A stretch of DNA of 11,394 bases, taken from assembly GCA_035301485.1 (NCBI GenBank), contig DATGUF010000047.1, positions 1 through 11,394 on the forward strand, written 5' to 3'. Shown piece after piece: positions 1 to 6,221 of this stretch. Position 1 is the first letter of the stretch, and the number at the start of each line of letters is the position of its first letter. The notes below the pieces were generated by a model. It was not told where the DNA came from, made no database searches, and saw only the letters and a program-made list of their open reading frames with translations. This stretch comes from CALEAR01 sp035301485 (lineage in GTDB: Bacteria > Pseudomonadota > Gammaproteobacteria > Pseudomonadales > Alcanivoracaceae). The translations under genes and the position numbers were made by a program.

Positions 1-324
1 TTTTACTGCACAAATTAAATCATTTTCCGACAGCCCGCCGATCTCATGGGTAGTAAACAGCACTCTGCAGTGGCCATAACCCACGGTTAAATCAGGGTGA
101 TGATCTTCTTGGTTTGCCACCCAGGCCACTGCGTTCACAAAAGCCATGGTGTGGTAGAAATCTTTGAATTTAAAATCTCTCTGAATAGCTTTCCCATCTT
201 CCACCAGCGTCCATTTTGGTGCGGCACGCTTTAGGCTTTGTTGTGCATGCGCTGCATTGAGAGGGGGAACTCCTCCGGCGCAGGGTTGGCAATGCTTTTT
301 AGCCAGTTCTTCTTTGCTCGGCAT
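1..324 (-). CDS. phhB: Pterin-4a-carbinolamine dehydratase (3' end outside window)
   Basis: This gene encodes 4a-hydroxytetrahydrobiopterin dehydratase, which dehydrates the carbinolamine formed by phenylalanine hydroxylase so that the pterin cofactor can be recycled. It acts in the cytoplasm. The reading frame gives 108 codons from the ATG at 324-322 to base 1 without a stop, so only a few C-terminal residues are missing from a family of about 110-118 residues. The family signature is visible: His75-His76-Pro77, Tyr83, His93 and Asp102 at the expected spacing. The N-terminal Cys12-x-x-Cys15-Ala-Gly-Gly stretch is also usual in bacterial members. A GGAG ribosome binding site lies 7 nt upstream of the chosen ATG. 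The partner phenylalanine hydroxylase is not in the window; it could lie beyond the left edge. The gene is divergent from the aldehyde dehydrogenase gene. The family is certain; the pathway role is inferred. Confidence 0.93.
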   Translation of the reverse strand, partial: MPSKEELAKKHCQPCAGGVPPLNAAHAQQSLKRAAPKWTLVEDGKAIQRDFKFKDFYHTMAFVNAVAWVANQEDHHPDLTVGYGHCRVLFTTHEIGGLSENDLICAVK

Positions 325-512
325 AATGCGACTCCATAAAAGCGGGGCTGTATGTACTTTAAACCTAACACAAAAAGGCATCCCAACAACAGCTGCGGTG
401 TGCAAAGTGGGGGCTGCCTTGAGGTGGTTCATTCTGTTTATTAAGCGCAAACATACACTTGTTGAGGTGATCGAGTGGGCAGTGGCGGTGTACGAGTGCA
501 CGGGAGTAGATA

Positions 513-524
513 CAGTATACACTG
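513..524. promoter_or_regulatory. Small dyad CAGT-ATAC-ACTG before the aldehyde dehydrogenase gene
   Basis: The 233-bp divergent intergenic region (325-557) must hold the promoters of phhB and of the alcohol/aldehyde oxidation cassette. It contains this short inverted repeat 33 nt upstream of the aldehyde dehydrogenase ATG, overlapping a TATACA that could be a -10 box. No good -35 box is seen at the right distance. It might be an operator for a local regulator, but no regulator gene is nearby and a 4-bp arm is weak evidence. Confidence 0.2.
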
Positions 525-557
525 GCACTACATTGAGAATAAAAAGCGAGGCGGATC

Positions 558-2024
558 ATGGCTAAACACTATCAAAACTTCCATTTACAACTACTAGCAG
601 GCGAGTGGCGCGAGGGCAGTGGCGATACAATCAGCGCAATAAGCAACCCTTATTCTGGCGAAGAACTGCTGCGGTTACGCTCAGCCACCGTTGCAGATGT
701 GGATGCCGCCTATGAAAAGGCCGCCGAAGCGCAAATAGCGTGGGCGAAGACAGCGCCCTCCGAGCGTTCCGCCTTGCTGCATCGAGTGGTGGCTATTTTC
801 GATGAACGCAAAGAAGAAATTATCGATTGGCTCATTAAAGAATCTGGCAGCACACGGCTCAAAGCGAATATTGAGTGGGGCAGCGCCCGCGGGATTACCT
901 TAGAAGCCGCAAGCATGCCGGCGCGGGCGCAAGGGTTTACAGCTAACAGTGATGTGCCCGGTAAAGAAAATGTCGTTTATCGTAAACCTTTGGGCGTGGT
1001 AAGCGTCATTAGTCCCTGGAATTTTCCGCTGCATTTATCGCAACGCTCGGTGGCGCCGGCGCTTGCCTTGGGCAATGCGGTGGTGATTAAACCTGCCAGT
1101 GATACGCCGGTAACCGGCGGTTTATTATTAGGCCGTATTTTTGCAGAGGCAGGCCTGCCCGCCGGCGTGCTGAGTGTGGTGGTGGGTGCTGGCGCTGAAA
1201 TTGGTGATGCGTTTGTGGCGCACCCTGTGCCTTCCATGGTTTCTTTTACGGGCTCCACGCCCGTGGGCAAAAACATCGGCAATATTGCCACCAGCGGGCC
1301 GTCCCTCAAAAAAGTGGCGCTAGAATTGGGCGGCAACAGCCCTTTTGTGGTGCTTGATGATGCGAATGTGGAGCAAGCAGTAAAAGCCGCTGTGTTTGGC
1401 AAGTTTTTGCACCAAGGGCAAATTTGCATGGCCATCAACCGTATTATTGTTGACCAGAGCCGCTATGAAGAGTTTGTGACCGCCTTTGTGGCCCACGTGA
1501 AAACCCTAAAAGTGGGTAACCCTGATGTTATGGATACCGCCATTGGGCCGATAATTAATGCTTCGCAGCTGCAAAGTTTGCAGCAAAAAATTGCCACAGC
1601 GAAAGAGCAAGGTGCCACGGTATTGCTTGAGGGCAGCGTTAACGGCCAGATGGTGTCGCCCTATGTGTTTGGCGATGTGACGGCGGAGATGGAGTTGAGC
1701 CAGAATGAAATTTTCGGCCCGCTGGTGGGCCTGCAAAAAGCCCGCGATGAACAGCACGCCCTAGAGCTTGCCAATAGCACCGAGTTTGGTCTTTCCAGCG
1801 CAGTGTTCAGCGGTGATACAGCAAGAGGGCAAGCTTTTGCGCGCCAAATCAAAGCGGGCATGAGCCACGTTAACGATATGCCTGTGAATGATGAAGCGCA
1901 CATGCCTTTTGGTGGTGAGAAAAACTCCGGCTTAGGGCGCTTTAACGGCGCTTGGGCGCTGGAAGAATTTTCCACCGTGCAGTGGGTGAGTGTGCAACGA
2001 GCGCCGAGGCAGTATCCGTTTTAG
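558..2024 (+). CDS. NAD(P)-dependent aldehyde dehydrogenase, benzaldehyde/vanillin dehydrogenase-like
   Basis: This enzyme oxidises an aldehyde to the carboxylic acid with NAD(P)+. The 488-residue length is typical for the ALDH superfamily. All core elements are present: Pro153-Trp-Asn155-Phe-Pro (oxyanion asparagine), Lys178 in the KPAS cofactor motif, the general base Glu256 in LELGG, the nucleophile Cys290 in GQIC, and Glu384 in NEIFGP. The overall sequence resembles the benzaldehyde/vanillin dehydrogenase branch, but the substrate is inferred from resemblance and context. The ATG at 558 is preceded by a GAGG ribosome binding site 6 nt away. The zinc alcohol dehydrogenase gene begins 39 nt after the stop, so the two are almost surely co-transcribed. 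Together they would convert a (probably aromatic) alcohol to its acid, as XylB and XylC do. No downstream ring-oxidation genes are in the window. Confidence 0.93.
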   Translation: MAKHYQNFHLQLLAGEWREGSGDTISAISNPYSGEELLRLRSATVADVDAAYEKAAEAQIAWAKTAPSERSALLHRVVAIFDERKEEIIDWLIKESGSTRLKANIEWGSARGITLEAASMPARAQGFTANSDVPGKENVVYRKPLGVVSVISPWNFPLHLSQRSVAPALALGNAVVIKPASDTPVTGGLLLGRIFAEAGLPAGVLSVVVGAGAEIGDAFVAHPVPSMVSFTGSTPVGKNIGNIATSGPSLKKVALELGGNSPFVVLDDANVEQAVKAAVFGKFLHQGQICMAINRIIVDQSRYEEFVTAFVAHVKTLKVGNPDVMDTAIGPIINASQLQSLQQKIATAKEQGATVLLEGSVNGQMVSPYVFGDVTAEMELSQNEIFGPLVGLQKARDEQHALELANSTEFGLSSAVFSGDTARGQAFARQIKAGMSHVNDMPVNDEAHMPFGGEKNSGLGRFNGAWALEEFSTVQWVSVQRAPRQYPF

Positions 2025-2063
2025 GCCTGTAGATAAAACGACATCGATAAAGAGGAAAAACGT

Positions 2064-3152
2064 ATGGATATTAAAGCAGCAGTAACACATAGCCAGGGTG
2101 AGGCTTTTAGCATTGAGCCGGTGCAGCTTGCCGAGCCACAGTTTGACGAAATACGCGTTCGTGTGGTGGCCGCAGGGGTGTGTCATACCGATGTGGTAGC
2201 AAGAGATTTAGGCATTGCGCCTTTTCCAATTGTGCTAGGCCATGAGGGATCTGGCGTGGTAGATGCCGTGGGCGCCGGCGTTTCAGATTTGGAGGTAGGT
2301 GATCATGTGGTGTTATCGTTTGCCCACTGCGGCAATTGCAACCATTGCCTCACTGGGCACCCAACGGTGTGCGAGTCCTTTAACGACCTTAACTTTGGCG
2401 GCGCCATGGACGATGGCAGCCGTCGGCTCTCACAGAGCGACACCTCTTTAGCAACGTTTTTTGGCCAATCTTCCTTTGCCACTTACGCTATTGCTAAAGC
2501 CAGCAATGCAGTGAGCGTTGATAAGGAGGTTGACCTAGCATTACTTGGACCTTTGGGTTGCGGCATTCAGACTGGTGCGGGCACAGTACTGAACCGTTTA
2601 CAGCCAGAATTTGGTTCTAGCATTGTTGTGTATGGTGCTGGCGCTGTGGGCCTCAGCGCAGTAATGGCTGCTAAAATTATCGGCTGCCAGCATATTATTG
2701 CTGTGGACGTGCACGATAGCCGCTTAGCCTTGGCCAGAGAGCTGGGCGCTACCCATGTACTCAACGGCAATAACGTGGACGTGGTAGCGAAGGTGAAAGA
2801 AATCACTGGTGGCGGCAGCCATTACGCCGTTGAAACCACTGGTGTGCCGCCCGTTGTTAAGCAATCATTAAACGCCTTGAGGCCGTTAGGCACCGTTGCC
2901 ATTGTGGGCATTACCCCCGAAATGAGCATTGATGTGCACAACGATTTAATGGCCGAAGGGAAAAGCATGATAGGCGTCATCGAAGGTGATTCAATTCCTC
3001 GCGTGTTTATTCCACAGCTTATTGCCTATTACAAAGCAGGGCAGTTTCCCTTTGATAAACTAGTTAAATTCTACGAGTTTGAGCAGATCAATCAGGCTTT
3101 TGAGGATTCAGCCAAGGGCGGAACGATCAAGCCCGTGCTTAAAATAAGTTAA
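2064..3152 (+). CDS. Zinc-dependent alcohol dehydrogenase, aryl-alcohol dehydrogenase (XylB)-like
   Basis: This is a medium-chain zinc alcohol dehydrogenase of 362 residues, oxidising an alcohol to the aldehyde with reduction of NAD+. Catalytic zinc ligands are visible as Cys40, His60 (in GHEGSG) and Cys166 (in LGCGIQTG). The structural zinc loop is complete with Cys89, Cys92, Cys95 and Cys103 in the C-x2-C-x2-C-x7-C spacing. The Rossmann motif GAGAVG is at 191-196 and Asp215 at the end of the second strand favours NAD+ over NADP+. The combination of C-G-I-Q-T-G and length fits the benzyl/aryl-alcohol dehydrogenase subgroup, although substrate cannot be proved. An AGAGGA ribosome binding site precedes the ATG. 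It is the second gene of a two-gene cassette with the aldehyde dehydrogenase, whose substrate would be this enzyme's product. Confidence 0.93.
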   Translation: MDIKAAVTHSQGEAFSIEPVQLAEPQFDEIRVRVVAAGVCHTDVVARDLGIAPFPIVLGHEGSGVVDAVGAGVSDLEVGDHVVLSFAHCGNCNHCLTGHPTVCESFNDLNFGGAMDDGSRRLSQSDTSLATFFGQSSFATYAIAKASNAVSVDKEVDLALLGPLGCGIQTGAGTVLNRLQPEFGSSIVVYGAGAVGLSAVMAAKIIGCQHIIAVDVHDSRLALARELGATHVLNGNNVDVVAKVKEITGGGSHYAVETTGVPPVVKQSLNALRPLGTVAIVGITPEMSIDVHNDLMAEGKSMIGVIEGDSIPRVFIPQLIAYYKAGQFPFDKLVKFYEFEQINQAFEDSAKGGTIKPVLKIS

Positions 3153-3168
3153 AGTGGTTAAAAGAATA

Positions 3169-3211
3169 GGTGCCTAGGTAGCCGTTACCCTATTAAAGGC
3201 TGCTTGGCACC
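3169..3211 (+). terminator. Hairpin after the alcohol dehydrogenase gene
   Basis: An imperfect inverted repeat starts 17 nt after the alcohol dehydrogenase stop. The arm GGTGCCTAGGTAGCC (3169-3183) pairs, with one bulge and a mismatch, with GGCTGCTTGGCACC (3198-3211) around a 14-nt loop. It is followed by CGCAACAGG and not by a T-tract, so it is not a canonical intrinsic terminator. It may end or stabilise the dehydrogenase mRNA, or be part of the old leader of the esterase gene, whose duplicated 5' end starts 16 nt further on. Confidence 0.45.
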
Positions 3212-3227
3212 GCAACAGGAAGCATTA

Positions 3228-3327
3228 ATGGCTATTATTTATCTCCACGGCTTTGCATCATCAGTGAAAACTCACAGCAAAAAATACGACGCGTTAAGTG
3301 AGATCGCCAAGGTGCATCCTTGCGCGC
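3228..3327 (+). repeat. Direct repeat, copy 1 (100 bp)
   Basis: This 100-bp stretch matches 3855-3954 at 98 of 100 positions. The two differences are third-codon changes in the esterase frame (GCA/GCC for Ala10 and ACT/ACC for Thr15) and are synonymous. Apart from one adjacent base (A at 3227 and 3854) and a shared GGAA of the ribosome binding sites, the sequences upstream differ, so the repeat starts essentially at the start codon. Confidence 0.95.
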
Positions 3328-3335
3328 GAGTCTAA
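3228..3335 (+). pseudogene. Truncated duplicate of the yqiA-like esterase 5' end
   Basis: The first 33 codons of the esterase at 3855 are repeated here (start ATG at 3228), with an AGGAA ribosome binding site of its own. After the shared GCGCGC at 3322-3327 the sequence switches to Fic-family coding sequence in another frame, and the esterase frame meets a TAA at 3333-3335 after 35 codons. The fragment keeps the N-terminal strand and the LHGF oxyanion-hole motif but no nucleophile, so it cannot be an active hydrolase. It is best read as the stump left when DNA was inserted into, or rearranged at, the esterase gene. Confidence 0.85.
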
Positions 3336-3678
3336 TGATCTGATTCACTGGGTAAAGTTTTTCCTGTCAGCGGTGGTTGAAACGGCTAGTAAGGGGAAAG
3401 AAACGTTCCAAAGTATTTTGCAGCTACGCCAAGAAATGGATGCGTTAGTGCTTAGCATGGGACGGCGCGCCGAAAATGCACAACAGTTGCTGAATCAGTT
3501 ATATAAGCGTCCCTCTACCACGGTGCAAGATGTGTCTGAGTTGTTGGAAATAAGCCCTACAGCGGCAACAAACTTAATCAAGCAGTTTGAGAGTGATGGC
3601 ATCCTGCGTGAGATAACAGGCTATCAGCGTAATCGAGTGTATTTGTTCGAGCGTTATATCACGCTATTCGATACATAA
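3328..3678 (+). pseudogene. Fic-family protein remnant, C-terminal winged-helix part only
   Basis: The frame from 3328 to the TAA at 3676-3678 encodes 116 residues that read like the C-terminal third of Fic/DOC-type AMP-transferase proteins. There is an HWVKFFLSAV segment, a helical ETASKGKETFQSILQLR stretch, then a winged helix-turn-helix (SELLEISPTAATNLIKQF) and the typical ending with GILREITGYQRNRVYLF. The catalytic Fic core with the HPFxxGNGR motif, normally about 200 residues further upstream, is absent. In its place lies the duplicated esterase 5' end, out of frame. A GTG at 3298 opens the same frame but lies inside the esterase copy and has no coding meaning. The remnant cannot modify proteins; at most it could leave a DNA-binding domain. 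Family assignment rests on recognisable C-terminal sequence only. Confidence 0.75.
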
Positions 3679-3680
3679 GC

Positions 3681-3762
3681 TTGGATATGATTTTCCATGC
3701 CCCACTTTAACTACCCTAAAGTTGGATATGGTTTTTCTTATGCCACTTTAACTGTCTCAAGG
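3681..3762 (+). repeat. Degenerate 41-bp tandem repeat after the Fic remnant
   Basis: Two adjacent 41-bp units (3681-3721 and 3722-3762) share TTGGATATG at the start and ACTTTAACT in the middle, with 30 of 41 identical positions by hand alignment. A third TTGGAT starts exactly 41 bp later at 3763, after which the match fades, although ATGGTTTTTCTTA (3728-3740) recurs at 3794-3806. The array fills the gap between the Fic remnant and the intact esterase. Its function is unknown. Confidence 0.75.
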
Positions 3763-3854
3763 TTGGATGTGCTTATTTGTAGGTAAGGTAAAGATGGTTT
3801 TTCTTACTTAAGGCTTGCTGCATATTCTTATATTAACCAAAAAAGGAAAACTGA

Positions 3855-3954
3855 ATGGCTATTATTTATCTCCACGGCTTTGCCTCATCAGTGAAAACCC
3901 ACAGCAAAAAATACGACGCGTTAAGTGAGATCGCCAAGGTGCATCCTTGCGCGC
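3855..3954 (+). repeat. Direct repeat, copy 2 (100 bp), start of the intact esterase gene
   Basis: This is the second copy of the repeat at 3228-3327. It continues without interruption into the full esterase frame. The unit from one copy to the other is 627 bp and contains the Fic remnant and the 41-bp repeats. Confidence 0.95.
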
Positions 3955-4412
3955 CAGATTACACCAAAGGTTTTGAGCTGGTGATGGCGCATTGCCTGGC
4001 GTTTGCCAGCACGTTAGATAATGTGAGCGCCGTTGTGGGCACTTCCATGGGAGGCTACACCGCCTCGCATTTGGCCAGCCGCCTGAAGGTGCCTTTTGTT
4101 GCGATTAACCCATCGATTACGCCGAGTGAATCGTTACAGAAATACATCGGCACCCACCAAAGTTATAGCGGCGATACCTTTGTATTGCGCATGGAGGAGG
4201 TGGCTTCCTACCCAGCCTATAATGCATCTGCCTCTGGTTTAATTATTGTTAGCAATTTTGATGAAGTGGTGCCTCCGCAGATCACTAAAGACTTGGCTGA
4301 AAAACACCAACTGCCGTTAATTAGCTGCGATTATGGAGACCATCTTTTTGAGGATATCTCGGCGCTTATTAAGCCCATAGCAGAGCACCTAGCGAAGCAA
4401 CGAGAGGCTTAG
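3855..4412 (+). CDS. yqiA: YqiA/UPF0227-family alpha/beta-hydrolase (esterase)
   Basis: This is a compact cytoplasmic alpha/beta-hydrolase of 185 residues, the usual size for the UPF0227/YqiA esterase family. The LHGFASS segment (6-12) forms the oxyanion region. The nucleophile is Ser64 in GTSMGGY, the acid is Asp136 in SNFDEVVPP and the base His163 in YGDHLFED, so the catalytic triad is complete. Members hydrolyse short acyl or thioesters in vitro; the natural substrate is not known. An AAGGA ribosome binding site precedes the ATG by 7-8 nt. The first 100 bp of the gene exist a second time 627 bp upstream, so the gene now depends on the promoter and leader of the intervening DNA. The HNH nuclease gene follows after 68 nt. 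In Escherichia coli the gene sits beside parE and cpdA; that context is absent here. Confidence 0.9.
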   Translation: MAIIYLHGFASSVKTHSKKYDALSEIAKVHPCAPDYTKGFELVMAHCLAFASTLDNVSAVVGTSMGGYTASHLASRLKVPFVAINPSITPSESLQKYIGTHQSYSGDTFVLRMEEVASYPAYNASASGLIIVSNFDEVVPPQITKDLAEKHQLPLISCDYGDHLFEDISALIKPIAEHLAKQREA

Positions 4413-4442
4413 GCTGCAATGTGTGAAAGGAGAGGCGACACA

Positions 4443-4484
4443 ATGGCAGTACAACCACTGGCAGGGATAGGGAAGCTAGCATGA
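4443..4484 (+). CDS. 13-codon leader ORF overlapping the HNH gene start
   Basis: A short ORF, MAVQPLAGIGKLA, starts at 4443 behind an AAGGAG sequence (4427-4432, about 10 nt from the ATG). It ends with TGA at 4482-4484, which overlaps the ATG of the nuclease gene in the 4-base arrangement ATGA. Such an overlap usually means translational coupling, where ribosomes ending on the leader restart on the next gene. Whether the peptide matters or only its translation is unknown. It may be a chance ORF, since the nuclease also has its own AGGGA site inside the leader. Confidence 0.4.
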   Translation: MAVQPLAGIGKLA

Positions 4485-5665
4485 CACAGTTGCCACAAGA
4501 TTGTGCGTTGGATATTGGCGCGTTTTCTCGTTTATTTAAAAACACCACAAACTCATATAAGTTTCTGTTTTTCTTCGCGTTACTAGAAGCTTTGCACCAA
4601 CGTGCGACGAACAATGCGTTAGATGATTCAACCTATAGCCTTCGCGCCATGATTGTTGGCATGTTGCGTTTTTCTTGGTATCCGCATCGTTACTTCCAGC
4701 TTAGCTTTGGCGCGCAAGACCAAGTGGCAAAAACTCTTAGCCGCTTTCAATATCCGCTCAACGAAAACGCTATTACCCATCCAGACACAGCCGCCCGTTT
4801 GGCGGCTGCCATCGAAGCACAATTTGAAGCCATTGGCGCCGCTCGCTTAGGGAGATATGTGCCTTATCGCCTGCTATCCCCCTTTTTGGAACAGCAACTA
4901 AGAGGCCAACCTGATAATAGAAGAAACTGCCTTATCGTAGAGCTCGCCCGGGAAAGCTTTGCGGCTAATGAGTTTGCGCACGCTGATATTTTGCACGTGG
5001 CCGAAGAGAGGCCTGTTTATGGCAGTGCCAGTGCCGCTAGCCACCTGCCGGTTTTGTATTGTTTTACAGAAGACGAGCAAAGCATTGTGCTGCATGCCGA
5101 GTGGCAGCGTTATTTGCTTAAAAACTACAGCATCGTAAAGGGTTGGGCGTTGTATGAGTGGGCGCATTTTCTACAAAAACGAAACCCCAACTCTCCATCG
5201 ATTCTGAATAAAATTGAACCGCCCATTACAAGGCAGCCGTTAACGTTGCCAACGGACTATTGGCGCGGGGTAATGGAGCATTCTCCTGTGTATTGCATTT
5301 ACTCAGGAGCATTGTTGAACGACCAGCGTTTTGAGGTGGATCATTTCATTCCATGGTCGTTTATTTGCCACGATGAAATATGGAATTTAATCCCCGCTTC
5401 ACCCGAAGCCAACAGCTCCAAAGGGCGAGGTTTGCCCACCGCACAACACGTGGATTTGTTTGTCGAATCGCACATCAACGCCTTAAGGATCCAAAAAAAT
5501 CGCGCTAATAAAACACATTGGCGGCGCATAGCACGGCACTATATTGAAGGATTATCGTTGGAAGAAGAGGCTTTACTGGAACCAGAACTAGTGCGGCAGG
5601 CGTACCAAAACAAGTTAAATCCCTTGCTCTCATTGGCGAGGAATTTAGGTTTTTCGGTGATGTGA
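4481..5665 (+). CDS. HNH endonuclease domain protein, possible restriction/defence nuclease
   Basis: This 394-residue protein carries an HNH nuclease module near its C-terminus. Asp287-His288 lie in EVDHFIPWS, Asn302 in IWNLIPA, and Asn311 with Lys314 in ANSSKG, followed by the common GLP. These are the metal-binding and catalytic positions of the betabeta-alpha-metal fold. Only one cysteine (Cys272 in YCIYSG) precedes the motif, so the zinc-knuckle form is unlikely. The first 270 residues are not a domain I can name; a TTNSYKFLFFFALLEAL stretch at 22-38 recurs, as far as I recall, in other HNH proteins of restriction type. No signal peptide or long membrane helix is seen. The ATG at 4481 is the only start, because a TGA lies in frame at 4424-4426. 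A cleaving role on foreign or modified DNA is inferred from domain and from Fic and Rpn neighbours. Confidence 0.8.
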   Translation: MTQLPQDCALDIGAFSRLFKNTTNSYKFLFFFALLEALHQRATNNALDDSTYSLRAMIVGMLRFSWYPHRYFQLSFGAQDQVAKTLSRFQYPLNENAITHPDTAARLAAAIEAQFEAIGAARLGRYVPYRLLSPFLEQQLRGQPDNRRNCLIVELARESFAANEFAHADILHVAEERPVYGSASAASHLPVLYCFTEDEQSIVLHAEWQRYLLKNYSIVKGWALYEWAHFLQKRNPNSPSILNKIEPPITRQPLTLPTDYWRGVMEHSPVYCIYSGALLNDQRFEVDHFIPWSFICHDEIWNLIPASPEANSSKGRGLPTAQHVDLFVESHINALRIQKNRANKTHWRRIARHYIEGLSLEEEALLEPELVRQAYQNKLNPLLSLARNLGFSVM

Positions 5666-5945
5666 GTAACAAGGGTGTTGCCCAACATAATGGCGCTGAT
5701 TTCCCTTTCTGTGGTGCCTGTGGTTTACACCTATGTTGCCGCCGACAAACACACCGCAGTAAAGGTGTTTACTTTATTCACGCTTGTTACTTTTCCCACC
5801 CCGTATCATGTTGTGGGCAGCCGGCCGCAGGTGTAGGCATAGGCGAGAGCCCGACGCTAAAAGGTGAGCTGCAGTGGTTTGCATGGGTAAATAGAGCTGT
5901 GGCACAAGAGTAGCTCTGCACATCGAAAGGGGAATCTTTATTGGC
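5666..5945. other. Intergenic region between convergent nuclease genes
   Basis: No convincing gene is present. A 48-codon ORF at 5690-5836 (+) reads as a hydrophobic stretch (VVPVVYTYV, then KVFTLFTLVTF) and might be debris of a small membrane protein. A cysteine-rich 83-codon ORF with a GTG start at 5662 is probably chance. The inverted repeat AGAGCT/AGCTCT (5893-5898 and 5912-5917) is too weak to call a terminator, although one is expected between convergent genes. Confidence 0.35.
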
Positions 5946-6221
5946 TTACATAAACACCTCTTCAATGGTTTTAGCATCAAGAATGTTTTCAGCCCAGCGT
6001 TCGATATCGCTGGTACTGGCGCGCAACAGTTTGGCTTCGTAGGTACGCACTGACTGTGCACCAAAGCGGCGCTTTAACTGCCTCAATAACAATTGGCGCT
6101 CGCCCTGCTCTTGGCCTTGAGCAAGACCTTGCTGCACGCCTTGCTCCATGCCCTGTTGGACACCTTCTTGCATGGCCTGCTGTATGCCTCGCTCAAATAA
6201 CTGTTGTGTATAACTGGTCAT
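5946..6221 (-). CDS. Predicted internal small Rpn product (RpnS-like antitoxin)
   Basis: Inside the Rpn gene, codon 231 is an ATG (6221-6219) preceded by AGGAAGG (6235-6229 on the minus strand) with a 7-nt spacer. This is a near-ideal ribosome binding site. Translation from it gives a 91-residue protein in the same frame, containing the Gln/Gly repeat linker and the DUF4351 domain but no nuclease core. In several Rpn proteins a small C-terminal isoform made from such an internal start is known to block the toxic full-length nuclease. The position, size and signal strength here fit that scheme. Production of the small protein is inferred, not shown. Two further in-frame ATG codons (247 and 255) have weaker upstream signals. 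Confidence 0.6.
   Translation of the reverse strand: MTSYTQQLFERGIQQAMQEGVQQGMEQGVQQGLAQGQEQGERQLLLRQLKRRFGAQSVRTYEAKLLRASTSDIERWAENILDAKTIEEVFM

Noticed and set aside
522..540. TGGCACTACATTGAG resembling a sigma-54 promoter before the aldehyde dehydrogenase gene
   Set aside because: The spacing between the GG and the TTG part is one base short and the invariant GC of the -12 element is missing.
257..565. 102-codon ORF on the plus strand
   Set aside because: It overlaps phhB on the opposite strand and runs through the promoter region; it has no recognisable protein features.
3298..3327. GTG start giving a 126-residue Fic-related ORF
   Set aside because: The first codons are the esterase repeat read in the wrong frame; the true Fic sequence only begins at the junction near 3328.
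5662..5913. 83-codon ORF overlapping the HNH stop
   Set aside because: It has a GTG start, no ribosome binding site of note and an odd cysteine-rich composition; likely chance.
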